A stretch of DNA of 64,000 nt from positions 1-64,000 of the forward strand of contig CANNCQ010000009.1 of the NCBI GenBank assembly GCA_947503135.1. The letters run 5' to 3'. Below are positions 1 to 7,363 of this stretch, piece by piece; the stretch's first letter is position 1; every line of letters begins with the position of its first letter. A model generated the notes under the pieces. The model was not told where the DNA came from. It saw nothing but the letters and a program-made list of their open reading frames with translations, and searched no databases. The stretch is from an uncultured Aquimarina sp. (GTDB lineage: Bacteria > Bacteroidota > Bacteroidia > Flavobacteriales > Flavobacteriaceae). The position numbers were made by a program, and so were the translations under genes.

Positions 1-3
1 TTG

Positions 4-76
4 TGACCGGGCTGGGGCTCGAACCCAGGACCCTCTCCTTAAAAGGGAGATGCTCTACCAACTGAGCTACCAGGTC
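4..76 (-). tRNA. tRNA-Lys (anticodon TTT)
   Basis: Read on the minus strand the 73 nt fold into a full cloverleaf: D arm GCTC/GAGC, anticodon stem TCTCC/GGAGA around loop CTTTTAA (anticodon TTT), T arm CTGGG/CCCAG with loop TTCGAGC, and discriminator A. The 3' CCA is not encoded, so it must be added after transcription. The acceptor stem GACCTGG/CCCGGTC has one mismatch, U5 opposite C68. A Bacteroidetes-type promoter lies just upstream. Confidence 0.95.
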
Positions 77-100
77 AATTATACACTGTAATTGCGGGTG

Positions 101-130
101 CAAAGATACAACCTTAATTTAATTTAACAA
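101..130 (-). promoter_or_regulatory. Promoter of the tRNA-Lys gene
   Basis: On the minus strand TTG (128-130) is followed by 19 nt and then TATCTTTG (101-108), an exact match to the Bacteroidetes TTG-N19-TAnnTTTG pattern. The predicted start is near 95, about 20 nt before the mature tRNA. This is the clearest promoter in the window. Confidence 0.7.
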
Positions 131-200
131 GCTTAAAAACTGTAAATTTTACTTTTTTTATCACTTAAAATAGTAGAACTTGCTGTTAAATGATTTTTTA

Positions 201-731
201 ATGAAGGGTAATATTGTTCTATTAGGTTATATGGGTAGCGGTAAGTCTGCTGTAGGTAGGGTTTTAGCGGAGAAAAGTAATTTAGATTTCATAGATTTAG
301 ACGATTATATTGAGCAAAAAGAGCAAAAAAAAATATCAGCTATTTTTTCAGAAAAAGGAGAAATTTATTTCAGAAAGCTCGAAACTAAATATCTCAAAGA
401 GTTAATTAATGATAAATCCAATTTCATTCTTTCTTTAGGTGGAGGGACACCGTGCTTTGGTGATAATATGAAGCTTGTAAATTCTTCTGAAAGTACATTT
501 TCAATTTATTTACAGACGTCAATAAAAGAGTTAACAGCTAGGTTGTATAGCGAAAGAGCAAAACGACCTTTAATAGCGCATACACAAACTAAGGACGAGC
601 TATCAGAATTTATAGCTAAGCACCTATTCGAGCGCTCAGCTTATTATAGTAATGCCAAATATATTTTAAAAACGGACGTAAAAAGCATTTCTGAAATAGC
701 AGATGAAATCCTTAATATAAAAATTACCTAA
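201..731 (+). CDS. aroK: Shikimate kinase
   Basis: Phosphorylates shikimate at the 3-hydroxyl with ATP, the fifth step of the pathway to chorismate, in the cytoplasm. The Walker A loop GYMGSGKS lies at about residues 10-17, followed by FIDLDDYIE, the shikimate-binding DxD region. SLGGGTPC is the conserved GGG substrate loop, and RAKRPLI is the lid arginine region. The protein has 176 residues from the ATG at 201, normal for AroK. An in-frame TTG at 180 would add seven residues, but family members begin close to MKGNIVLLGYMG, so I chose 201. It stands alone between a divergent tRNA and the carotenoid operon promoter. Confidence 0.93.
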   Translation: MKGNIVLLGYMGSGKSAVGRVLAEKSNLDFIDLDDYIEQKEQKKISAIFSEKGEIYFRKLETKYLKELINDKSNFILSLGGGTPCFGDNMKLVNSSESTFSIYLQTSIKELTARLYSERAKRPLIAHTQTKDELSEFIAKHLFERSAYYSNAKYILKTDVKSISEIADEILNIKIT

Positions 732-782
732 CTAATAATCATAAATAAAGTATAATTAGAGTGAAATATATAGTGTGTTTTT

Positions 783-790
783 TATTTTTG
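783..790 (+). promoter_or_regulatory. Candidate -7 element of the carotenoid operon
   Basis: TATTTTTG matches TAnnTTTG and sits 31 nt before the TTG start of the regulator gene, leaving a leader of about 25 nt. No clear TTG -33 element stands at the usual distance. That may mean weak or activator/repressor-dependent transcription. Confidence 0.4.
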
Positions 791-821
791 TTTAAGCACA
801 ATACCTAAAACAATAAACAAT

Positions 822-1709
822 TTGGAACAGGCATTTAGTATTAAAGATTTGGAAAATATATGTGGTATTAAAGCCCATACAATTAGGATATGGGAAAAAA
901 GATACCATTTACTAGAACCGAAACGAACGGATACCAATATTCGAACCTATGATATGGAAAGCCTTAAAAAGCTTTTGAATGTTTCTTTTTTAGTGAATTG
1001 TGGTTATAAGATATCACGTATTTCGAAGTTAAGTGAAGAAGAAGTTTATGAGTATATAAATAGTATTGTGTCTGACAAAACAACTGTAGACAGGTCTTTA
1101 AACTCGTTAAAATTAGCGATGTTTAATTTTAATACTGCATTGTTTGTTGATACTTTAGAGGGGCTTAGGGAACGTTTCGATTTTAAAACGGTTTTTTATG
1201 ATGTATTGTTGCCGTTGTTAAATGAAATTGGAATGCTGTGGCAAACGAATACCATCAATAGTACACATGAACATTTTGTTACGAATATCATTAAGCAGAA
1301 ACTTTGGGTTGAGATCGATCAGCTTCAAAAGAAATCAACAAATATAGAAAAGACTTTTGTCCTTTATTTACCCGCTGGAGAGATTAACGATTTAAGTCTG
1401 TTATTTATCAATACTATAATTTTATCTAAGGGTTATAGGACAATCTTTTTAGGAGCAAACGTAACTCTTGATTTTCTTAAAAACTTAGCCGAACTACAAA
1501 ATAACTTAGTTTTTGTTTCCTATTTTACACTGTATCCTCATTTAGAAGATGTAAACGAATATATTACTAGTTTCAAAGATGAAATATGTTTACCTAATGA
1601 GCATGAATTATGGGTTATGGGTAGGCGACTCAGCGAAGTTGAAGTTCCAGTTTCGGCCTTAATAAAAGTTATTTATTCGTTTAAAGATTTTGAAAAAATT
1701 ATAGACTAA
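822..1709 (+). CDS. MerR-type regulator with CarH-like cobalamin-binding fold
   Basis: Probable transcriptional regulator of the carotenoid genes that follow it by 3 nt. Residues 4-70 form a MerR winged helix (FSIKDLENICGIKAHTIRIW, then EKRYHLLEP). Residues about 95-165 match the four-helix cap of CarH/LitR photoreceptors, including the W-x9-E-H motif (W140, E150, H151). Residues about 175-290 resemble the Rossmann B12-binding domain (FVLYLPAGEIND, then GYRTIFLGANV). In CarH-type proteins ExHxxG supplies the histidine ligand of cobalamin. Here the matching stretch is E187-I-N189-D-L-S192, so the histidine and glycine are both gone. The protein may be B12-independent or bind cobalamin base-on. 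The start is TTG at 822; no nearer ATG fits. Confidence 0.85.
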   Translation: MEQAFSIKDLENICGIKAHTIRIWEKRYHLLEPKRTDTNIRTYDMESLKKLLNVSFLVNCGYKISRISKLSEEEVYEYINSIVSDKTTVDRSLNSLKLAMFNFNTALFVDTLEGLRERFDFKTVFYDVLLPLLNEIGMLWQTNTINSTHEHFVTNIIKQKLWVEIDQLQKKSTNIEKTFVLYLPAGEINDLSLLFINTIILSKGYRTIFLGANVTLDFLKNLAELQNNLVFVSYFTLYPHLEDVNEYITSFKDEICLPNEHELWVMGRRLSEVEVPVSALIKVIYSFKDFEKIID

Positions 1710-1712
1710 CAT

Positions 1713-3173
1713 ATGTCAGATACAATAGCTATAATTGGTTCAGGTTTTTCATCGTTATCTGCTGCTTGCTATTTAGCTAAAGCAGGGAAAAAAGTAACCG
1801 TTTTTGAGAAAAATGAATCTATAGGAGGAAGGGCTAGCCAGTTTAAAGCAGATGGTTACACTTTCGATATGGGGCCTTCTTGGTATTGGATGCCTGATGT
1901 ATTTGAGCGTTTTTTTGAAGATTTTGGTCATAAAGCGTCAGATTTTTACACCTTACAAAAATTAAACCCAGCGTACTCAGTTTTTTTTTCCGATGGGAGT
2001 AATATTGATATAGCAGACAATTTAGAAGATATATATGCTACTTTCGAATCGGTTGAAAAAGGAAGTGCTAAGGCGTTAAGAGAATTTATGAGCGATGCTC
2101 AAAGTAACTATAATGTTGCAATTAAAGATGTAGTATACAGGCCAGGAATTTCGCCATTAGAATTAGTTACCCCTAAGACGGTAGTTAAGTTAGGTCAGTT
2201 TTTTAGTAATGTTTCTCGTGATGTTAGGAAAAAAGTAAAAAACTCAAAGTTAGTATCTATCCTAGAGTTTCCTGTGTTGTTTCTCGGTGCAAAACCGTCT
2301 GACACACCAGCTTTTTATAATTTCATGAATTATGCTGATTTTGGATTAGGAACATGGCAACCAAAAGGCGGGATGTATTCAGTTATATTGGGAATGCAAA
2401 AACTAGCAGAAAGCTTAGGAGTAGAGTTTAAAGTTAACAGCACTATAAGTAAAATTAATACGGAACAGAATATTATAAAAGGAATTACAGTAAATGGATC
2501 TTTCCAGGCTTTTGATATCGTTTTGAGTGGTGCAGATTATCACCATACAGAAACATTATTAGAAGAAAAGCAAAAGCAATACTCGGAAAAATATTGGGCT
2601 AAAAGAACATTCGCTCCATCGAGCTTATTGTTTTATGTTGGTTTTGACAAGAAACTTAAAAATGTAAGCCATCATAATTTGTTTTTTGATACAGATTTTG
2701 AACAACATGCAACAGAAATTTACGATACTCCGCAATGGCCAACAGAACCTCTTTTTTATGCCAATTTTACTTCCATAACAGATCCCGAAACGGCTCCTGA
2801 AAATTGTGAGAATGGATTTTTTTTAATACCCATTGCTCCAGGGCTAAGTGATACGCCTGAGTTGAGAGAGGAGTACTTTAACAAAATTATAACTCGTTTT
2901 GAGAAAATCACTAAGCAAAGCGTCCGAAATAATGTTAATTTTAAAAAGTCATTTTGTGTTAGTGATTTTGTGAATCGTTACAATTCTTATAAAGGTAATG
3001 CCTATGGTATGGCAAACACATTATTACAAACGGCATTTTTAAGACCTAAGTTGAAAAGTAAAAAGGTGAATAACTTATTTTTTACGGGGCAGTTAACAGT
3101 TCCTGGTCCTGGTGTGCCTCCTGCATTAATATCAGGAAAATTAGTATCTGGTTTAATTTTGAAAAACAACTAA
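1713..3173 (+). CDS. crtI: Phytoene desaturase
   Basis: FAD-dependent desaturase that converts phytoene to lycopene in four steps at the membrane. The N-terminal dinucleotide-binding motif is IIGSGFSSLSAACYLAKAG, ending in the acidic FEK that binds the ribose. GGRASQF and FDMGPSWYWMPDVF are typical CrtI sequences, and the C-terminal FFTGQLTVPGPGVPPALISG is the CrtI signature. The length of 486 residues is normal. It is the second gene of the operon, 3 nt after the regulator and 12 nt before crtB. The third glycine of the GxGxxG motif is replaced by serine, and the rest of the fold looks intact. Confidence 0.95.
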   Translation: MSDTIAIIGSGFSSLSAACYLAKAGKKVTVFEKNESIGGRASQFKADGYTFDMGPSWYWMPDVFERFFEDFGHKASDFYTLQKLNPAYSVFFSDGSNIDIADNLEDIYATFESVEKGSAKALREFMSDAQSNYNVAIKDVVYRPGISPLELVTPKTVVKLGQFFSNVSRDVRKKVKNSKLVSILEFPVLFLGAKPSDTPAFYNFMNYADFGLGTWQPKGGMYSVILGMQKLAESLGVEFKVNSTISKINTEQNIIKGITVNGSFQAFDIVLSGADYHHTETLLEEKQKQYSEKYWAKRTFAPSSLLFYVGFDKKLKNVSHHNLFFDTDFEQHATEIYDTPQWPTEPLFYANFTSITDPETAPENCENGFFLIPIAPGLSDTPELREEYFNKIITRFEKITKQSVRNNVNFKKSFCVSDFVNRYNSYKGNAYGMANTLLQTAFLRPKLKSKKVNNLFFTGQLTVPGPGVPPALISGKLVSGLILKNN

Positions 3174-3185
3174 AATATTACTCGT

Positions 3186-4025
3186 ATGAAAGCTATATTT
3201 GATAACATATCGGAAATTTGTAGTAAAAAAGTTACTCAATCGTACAGTACTTCATTTTCTTCAGCAACTAAAATGTTAGCTCCTAGCATAAGGCAAGATG
3301 TGTATAATATTTATGGTTTTGTTCGCTTTGCTGATGAAATAGTAGACACTTTTCATGAATATCCAAAAGAAATATTGTTCGACGATTTTGAAAGACAGAT
3401 GTATGCAGCAATCGATCAAAAAATAAGTTTAAATCCAATTTTAAATAGTTTTCAACAAACAGTACATAAATACAATATAGAGCCAGAATTGTATGAAGCT
3501 TTTATGAATAGCATGCGTTTGGATTTGCATAAAAAAGAATATTTAACAGATATTGAATACAAACAATACATTTATGGTTCGGCAGATGTTGTTGGCTTAA
3601 TGTGTTTGCGCGTTTTTACAAAAGGAGATCGAGATTTATACGATAGACTCAAAGAAAGCGCCATGAAATTAGGGTCGGCTTTTCAGAAAGTGAATTTTTT
3701 AAGAGATTTAAAAGCCGATTTCGAAGGGTTAGAACGAACCTATTTCCCTAATGCAGATTTAAATAATTTAGACGATGTTAGTAAACAGGCTATCATTAGT
3801 GAAATAGAGCAGGATTTTAAGGAAGCCAGAGCAGGTATTGTAAATTTGCCGATTGATGCAAGGTTTGGAGTGTTTACAGCTTTTAGGTATTATCAAAGGT
3901 TACTTAAAAAACTAAAAGCAACACCATCAAGTAGGTTGAAAGAAACAAGAATAAGAGTTTCTGATTATAAAAAGGTAGAACTCTTAGCGAGAAGTTATGT
4001 TAAATACAGATTAAATTTAATTTAG
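3186..4025 (+). CDS. crtB: Phytoene synthase
   Basis: Condenses two GGPP molecules head to head to phytoene, the committed carotenoid step. It shows both aspartate-rich trans-isoprenyl diphosphate synthase motifs: FADEIVDTF at about residue 50 and NFLRDLKADFEGLERTYFP at about residues 168-186. SYSTSFSSATKML near the N-terminus and YGSADVVGLM in the centre are family sequences. At 279 residues it has the usual length. It lies between crtI and crtZ, with only one base between its stop and the next start. No GGPP synthase gene is in the window, so its substrate must come from elsewhere in the genome. Confidence 0.95.
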   Translation: MKAIFDNISEICSKKVTQSYSTSFSSATKMLAPSIRQDVYNIYGFVRFADEIVDTFHEYPKEILFDDFERQMYAAIDQKISLNPILNSFQQTVHKYNIEPELYEAFMNSMRLDLHKKEYLTDIEYKQYIYGSADVVGLMCLRVFTKGDRDLYDRLKESAMKLGSAFQKVNFLRDLKADFEGLERTYFPNADLNNLDDVSKQAIISEIEQDFKEARAGIVNLPIDARFGVFTAFRYYQRLLKKLKATPSSRLKETRIRVSDYKKVELLARSYVKYRLNLI

Positions 4026-4026
4026 A

Positions 4027-4476
4027 ATGCAGTTACTTTTTTGGATTTTGATTTTTTTAGCAACCTTCATAGCTATGGAAGGTATGGCGTGGTTTTCACA
4101 TAAATATGTTATGCACGGTTTTTTGTGGTCTTTGCATGCCGATCATCACCATAAAGATCATAAGAGTTGGTGGGAGCGAAACGATTTATTTTTCGTTTTT
4201 TATGCTTTAATTAGTATCGGTTGTTTTCTTTTGTGGCAATACGATATTGCTTGGTATGCGTTGCCTATTGGTGCAGGGATTTTAGCATATGGAATTGCTT
4301 ACTTTTTTGTTCACGATATATTTATACACCAGCGTTTCAAACTTTTTAGGAATGCCGATAATTGGTATGCAAAAGGAGTACGCAGAGCTCATAAGATTCA
4401 TCACAAGCATTTAGGAAAAGAAGAAGGTGAATGTTTTGGAATGCTTTTCGTGCCAATAAAGTACTTCAAAAAATAA
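4027..4476 (+). CDS. crtZ: Beta-carotene 3-hydroxylase
   Basis: Integral-membrane di-iron hydroxylase that adds 3-hydroxyl groups to beta-carotene, giving beta-cryptoxanthin and then zeaxanthin. The histidine clusters of the fatty-acid hydroxylase superfamily are all present: HKYVMHG, HADHHHKDH, HDIFIHQRF and HKIHHKH. There are three to four hydrophobic segments in 149 residues, the first at about residues 2-20. The start is the ATG at 4027, one base after the crtB stop, so the two genes are translationally close. It needs the product of crtY, the next gene. Confidence 0.94.
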   Translation: MQLLFWILIFLATFIAMEGMAWFSHKYVMHGFLWSLHADHHHKDHKSWWERNDLFFVFYALISIGCFLLWQYDIAWYALPIGAGILAYGIAYFFVHDIFIHQRFKLFRNADNWYAKGVRRAHKIHHKHLGKEEGECFGMLFVPIKYFKK

Positions 4477-4480
4477 TCAT

Positions 4481-5620
4481 TTGATTTCGGACGATAAATT
4501 CGATTATATTATTGTTGGTTCTGGCGTAGCTGGATTGCATGTGGCTTACCAATTTTCTGAAAACAAATTTTTTGATAATAAAAGAATAGCTATTGTTGAT
4601 CGATCTATTATTCCTAAGTCGGATAGAATTTTAAGTTTTTGGGAGAAAAATGGAGGAGCATGGGATACCATTGTTCATGGTTCATGGAATTCAGTATTAT
4701 TTAAATCAGCGGATGTAGACTTAAATATTCATTTAGAGGGTTATACTTACAAATCACTATACTTCAAAGAGTTTTCTTCTTTTTGTTTAGATAAAATAAA
4801 AAGAAAATCTAATTTTTATTTCTTTGAAGAGGAAATATTATCAATTAATGAAAAAGCTGAACTTGCACAGGTACAATTAACGAATTCAAACATTAAATCG
4901 AGTTTTGTTTTTGATAGTAGGATTTCAGAAGATTATTTTTTGCATAAAAATAATTTCCCTTCAGTGATTCAGTCGTTTAAAGGGTGGGAAGTTGTGTTTG
5001 AAGAAGCTGTTTTTGATGAGCGTTCGTTTACGATGATGGATTATCGTTATCAATGGAATAATTCAAACAGTTTTATGTATATTTTGCCAAGCTCAAATAA
5101 AAAGGCTCTTTTGGAATACACCTTTTTTGCTCCTTTTACTATATTAGATGATGAGTTGGATGCTAAAATTAAGGGATACCTTGAAACTTTTTTTCCAAAT
5201 AAAAAATATACCATATCAGCTACTGAAGCAGGGGAAATACCTATGACTAGTTACCCTTTTTTAAAAGAGAATACTAAAAAAATATTAAAAATAGGAACTG
5301 CTGGTGGCTGGGTTAAGGCCTCAACAGGTTATTCATTTAAATTTGCAGAAAAGAATGCACTACTTATAGTTGATCAAATAATTAGGCAGGTTTCAATTAG
5401 TGGTTATAAACAATCTAAAAGATTTAAATTTTACGATAAGCTTTTTATAAAAGTTTTGCAAAATCAAAATGCTAAAGGGCCTAAAATATTTGAAGCAATG
5501 TATGCAAAAGTTAGGTTGAGTGTGTTATTTCGTTTTTTAGATGAAGAAACTTCGCTTAAACAAGAGATTGGTATAATATTGAAATTGCCTTATTGGCCTT
5601 TTTTGAAAGCACTTTTTTAG
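4481..5620 (+). CDS. crtY: Lycopene beta-cyclase
   Basis: Cyclises the ends of lycopene to beta-carotene using a reduced flavin without net oxidation. An N-terminal Rossmann motif DYIIVGSGVAGLHVAYQF is followed by DRSIIPKSDRILSFW, where a lycopene cyclase has its DRxW-type region. EAGEIPMTSYPF and GTAGGWVKASTGYSF are conserved C-terminal family motifs. The length of 379 residues is normal. Translation begins at TTG 4481, 4 nt after the crtZ stop, with no better ATG. It is the last gene of the carotenoid operon. No carotenoid 15,15'-oxygenase, ketolase or rhodopsin gene follows. Confidence 0.93.
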   Translation: MISDDKFDYIIVGSGVAGLHVAYQFSENKFFDNKRIAIVDRSIIPKSDRILSFWEKNGGAWDTIVHGSWNSVLFKSADVDLNIHLEGYTYKSLYFKEFSSFCLDKIKRKSNFYFFEEEILSINEKAELAQVQLTNSNIKSSFVFDSRISEDYFLHKNNFPSVIQSFKGWEVVFEEAVFDERSFTMMDYRYQWNNSNSFMYILPSSNKKALLEYTFFAPFTILDDELDAKIKGYLETFFPNKKYTISATEAGEIPMTSYPFLKENTKKILKIGTAGGWVKASTGYSFKFAEKNALLIVDQIIRQVSISGYKQSKRFKFYDKLFIKVLQNQNAKGPKIFEAMYAKVRLSVLFRFLDEETSLKQEIGIILKLPYWPFLKALF

Positions 5621-5704
5621 TAAAAATAATCAGAATCAAATTTTGATAACTTATACGTAACTTTATGGGACATAGTTGTGTTGGCTGTAATTTAAAACAA
5701 AATA

Positions 5705-6349
5705 ATGAAAATAATTTATTGTCTTTTTTTGATTCTAATAAGTCATTCTTCATTCTCGCAAAAAAAGAACTTAATTCCAGAAAATTTCACAGAATTCACT
5801 AAAAGCCCTTCCAGTGGAGAAAAATTTGAGCGAATTGTATCTGATTTTGATAATGACAACAAAGTGGATTTTATAACAGTAATTTATAATGAAACATATG
5901 ATGATTTGAGATCAAATAAGAAATTTCTGTTAATCTATCTTTCTTCTCAAAAGAAAACGATACTAGTAGATTTTGATCTTTTTTATGGAGTATATTTTTT
6001 ACCACCCAAAATTAAAAATAAGACACTCGAATTTCAACTTTATCAAGAAGGAACAGGCAATCGCGGTTACAACCTAAAATTGCGATATAATAATGACCTA
6101 AGAGAAGTTGAATTAATAGGGCTTGATTATAGTTACAGGGTTCCTGGAGGACATTGTAATAAATCGTATAATTTACTAACTGGAAATTATTGGGTAATTA
6201 ATGATTTTTATGATATAAAGACTGAACAAGTTAAAATTGAAAAGTTTTATGGTACTAAAATGCAACAACATAAAATTTTCACTTCTGATTTCAATAAGCA
6301 AATATTTGAGAATCTTTCAAAAATTGGAAAAGAATATGAGCGTAAATAG
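5705..6349 (+). CDS. Secreted protein of unknown function, single FG-GAP-like motif
   Basis: A 214-residue protein with a clear signal peptide (MKIIYCLFLILISHSSFSQ), so it should be exported. Near residue 48 IVSDFDNDNKVDFITVIYN resembles one calcium-binding FG-GAP/VCBS repeat (D-x-D-x-D-x-x-x-D). KKFLLIYLSSQKK and the aromatic-rich C-terminal half suggest a beta-sheet protein. I do not recognise a catalytic motif. It follows the carotenoid operon by 84 nt but is unlikely to be part of the pathway. With the next gene and the hairpin element between them, it looks like an independently acquired cassette. Confidence 0.7.
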   Translation: MKIIYCLFLILISHSSFSQKKNLIPENFTEFTKSPSSGEKFERIVSDFDNDNKVDFITVIYNETYDDLRSNKKFLLIYLSSQKKTILVDFDLFYGVYFLPPKIKNKTLEFQLYQEGTGNRGYNLKLRYNNDLREVELIGLDYSYRVPGGHCNKSYNLLTGNYWVINDFYDIKTEQVKIEKFYGTKMQQHKIFTSDFNKQIFENLSKIGKEYERK

Positions 6350-6356
6350 AAAACGA

Positions 6357-6493
6357 TAGCTAGCACCGTATATAATTTATTACTAGTTCCAGTTTACTCA
6401 TGAAAACCTTCGCAGACTTCATTCGGTTTATATTTGCTAATTTGTGCTTAAAACACTCAGTAATTCATATATGAACACGTTACATGTTAGCTA
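6357..6493. repeat. Imperfect long-hairpin intergenic element, attC-like in layout
   Basis: The region between two secreted orphan genes starts with TAGCTAGCAC and ends with ACATGTTAGCTA, whose outer parts are inverted copies. Further in, the stretch around 6370-6390 (TATATAATTTATTACTAG) is roughly complementary to that around 6455-6473 (CTCAGTAATTCATATATGA). The whole would fold into one long bulged hairpin with a central loop around CTTCGCAGACTTCATTCGG. This resembles dispersed flavobacterial intergenic repeats or integron-type attC hairpins in layout, but no strict attC core is present. Classification is inferred from fold alone. Confidence 0.4.
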
Positions 6494-6506
6494 AAAATAA
6501 TTACAA

Positions 6507-7181
6507 ATGAAATTAGAAACATTTATTATTTTGATTTTTACGATAATTTCAAGTTTTGGCTATGGACAGACTAAAGAAATTGAAGTAAATGGAACACTTT
6601 TTTTATTTAAGCAAATAGAATTAGATACATTAGAAAGCGCTGAAAATAAAGTTTTAGAAGTATATAGAAATGAGAAAAAACTATTGACTCATACAATATT
6701 TATAGAAGAAGGTGATTGCAGTTCAATTAATATTCAACTTGGGAATTATGAGATAGAAGCTAATAAGGTTGTATTTTATTCGTACTGGGCTGCAACAGAT
6801 AGGATGCCAAATTCTATTTTGCCATTTGGATTTAGGAAACAAATATATTCCGTTGATAGTTTAGGTATTCTAAAATTAACTGAAGCCAAAATCTATATTG
6901 AAAATTATATTAACAGCGAGAACAAAATGTTTTTAGAAGAAAACGGATGGAAACATAAGGGCTTAAAATATTTGAATATTCCTGTCAAGAACGAATATGA
7001 AAGAAGACTTTTAAAAGATTATATCACAAATGTTGAAAATGAATATAATACAGAATTTGTATTAGGTAAAGCAAAAGACAAATTGGAGAAAAAAGTCAGA
7101 GATAAATTAAAAGCGGAAATTAAAAAATATACTGGAAATTGGATAGGAGGAGATGAAGTATTTGGAAGAGTTAAAAAATAA
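6507..7181 (+). CDS. Secreted protein of unknown function
   Basis: A 224-residue protein with a signal peptide (MKLETFIILIFTIISSFGYGQ) and a predicted mature part rich in beta strands in the first half (KEIEVNGTLFLFKQIELD). The C-terminal third is a charged helix (KAKDKLEKKVRDKLKAEIKK). No motif of known function is visible. It is monocistronic, lies just after the 137-nt hairpin element, and is followed by a gene on the other strand. Its position in an orphan patch suggests accessory status. Confidence 0.68.
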   Translation: MKLETFIILIFTIISSFGYGQTKEIEVNGTLFLFKQIELDTLESAENKVLEVYRNEKKLLTHTIFIEEGDCSSINIQLGNYEIEANKVVFYSYWAATDRMPNSILPFGFRKQIYSVDSLGILKLTEAKIYIENYINSENKMFLEENGWKHKGLKYLNIPVKNEYERRLLKDYITNVENEYNTEFVLGKAKDKLEKKVRDKLKAEIKKYTGNWIGGDEVFGRVKK

Positions 7182-7300
7182 AGCCGAACCTTCAAATATA
7201 ATAGGATATAATTGACAAGTATTTAGTTGATAAAGTTGGGTGTTTAGAAAGTTTACCGAATTTTCAATTGGGCTTTAAGGAGGTGAAATAAGAGTAAAAT

Positions 7301-7322
7301 GTGACATTCGGATCTATGTCAC
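7301..7322. repeat. Perfect dyad GTGACAT-N8-ATGTCAC
   Basis: Seven-base perfect inverted arms (7301-7307 and 7316-7322) around TCGGATCT. It lies 3' of the Crp/Fnr gene and next to a second hairpin. It could be the outer part of a double terminator or a protein-binding dyad. It is not the usual TGTGA-N6-TCACA Crp spacing. Confidence 0.4.
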
Positions 7323-7332
7323 CCGAAAAATA

Positions 7333-7355
7333 AGACACTAGATGTAATAGTGTCT
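7333..7355 (-). terminator. Hairpin downstream of the Crp/Fnr gene
   Basis: AGACACTA pairs perfectly with TAGTGTCT around a 7-nt loop. On the minus strand it is followed by TTATTTTTCGGG, a short T-rich run, fitting a terminator for the regulator gene whose stop lies 8 nt before it. Confidence 0.55.
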
Positions 7356-7363
7356 AGAATTTG

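Noticed and set aside
5556-5753. Minus-strand 65-residue frame across the end of crtY and the next gene
   Set aside because: It overlaps two good plus-strand genes on the other strand and shows no protein feature.
7301-7322. Possible Crp-type operator
   Set aside because: Spacing of the half sites is far longer than N6, and it lies behind, not before, the regulator gene.
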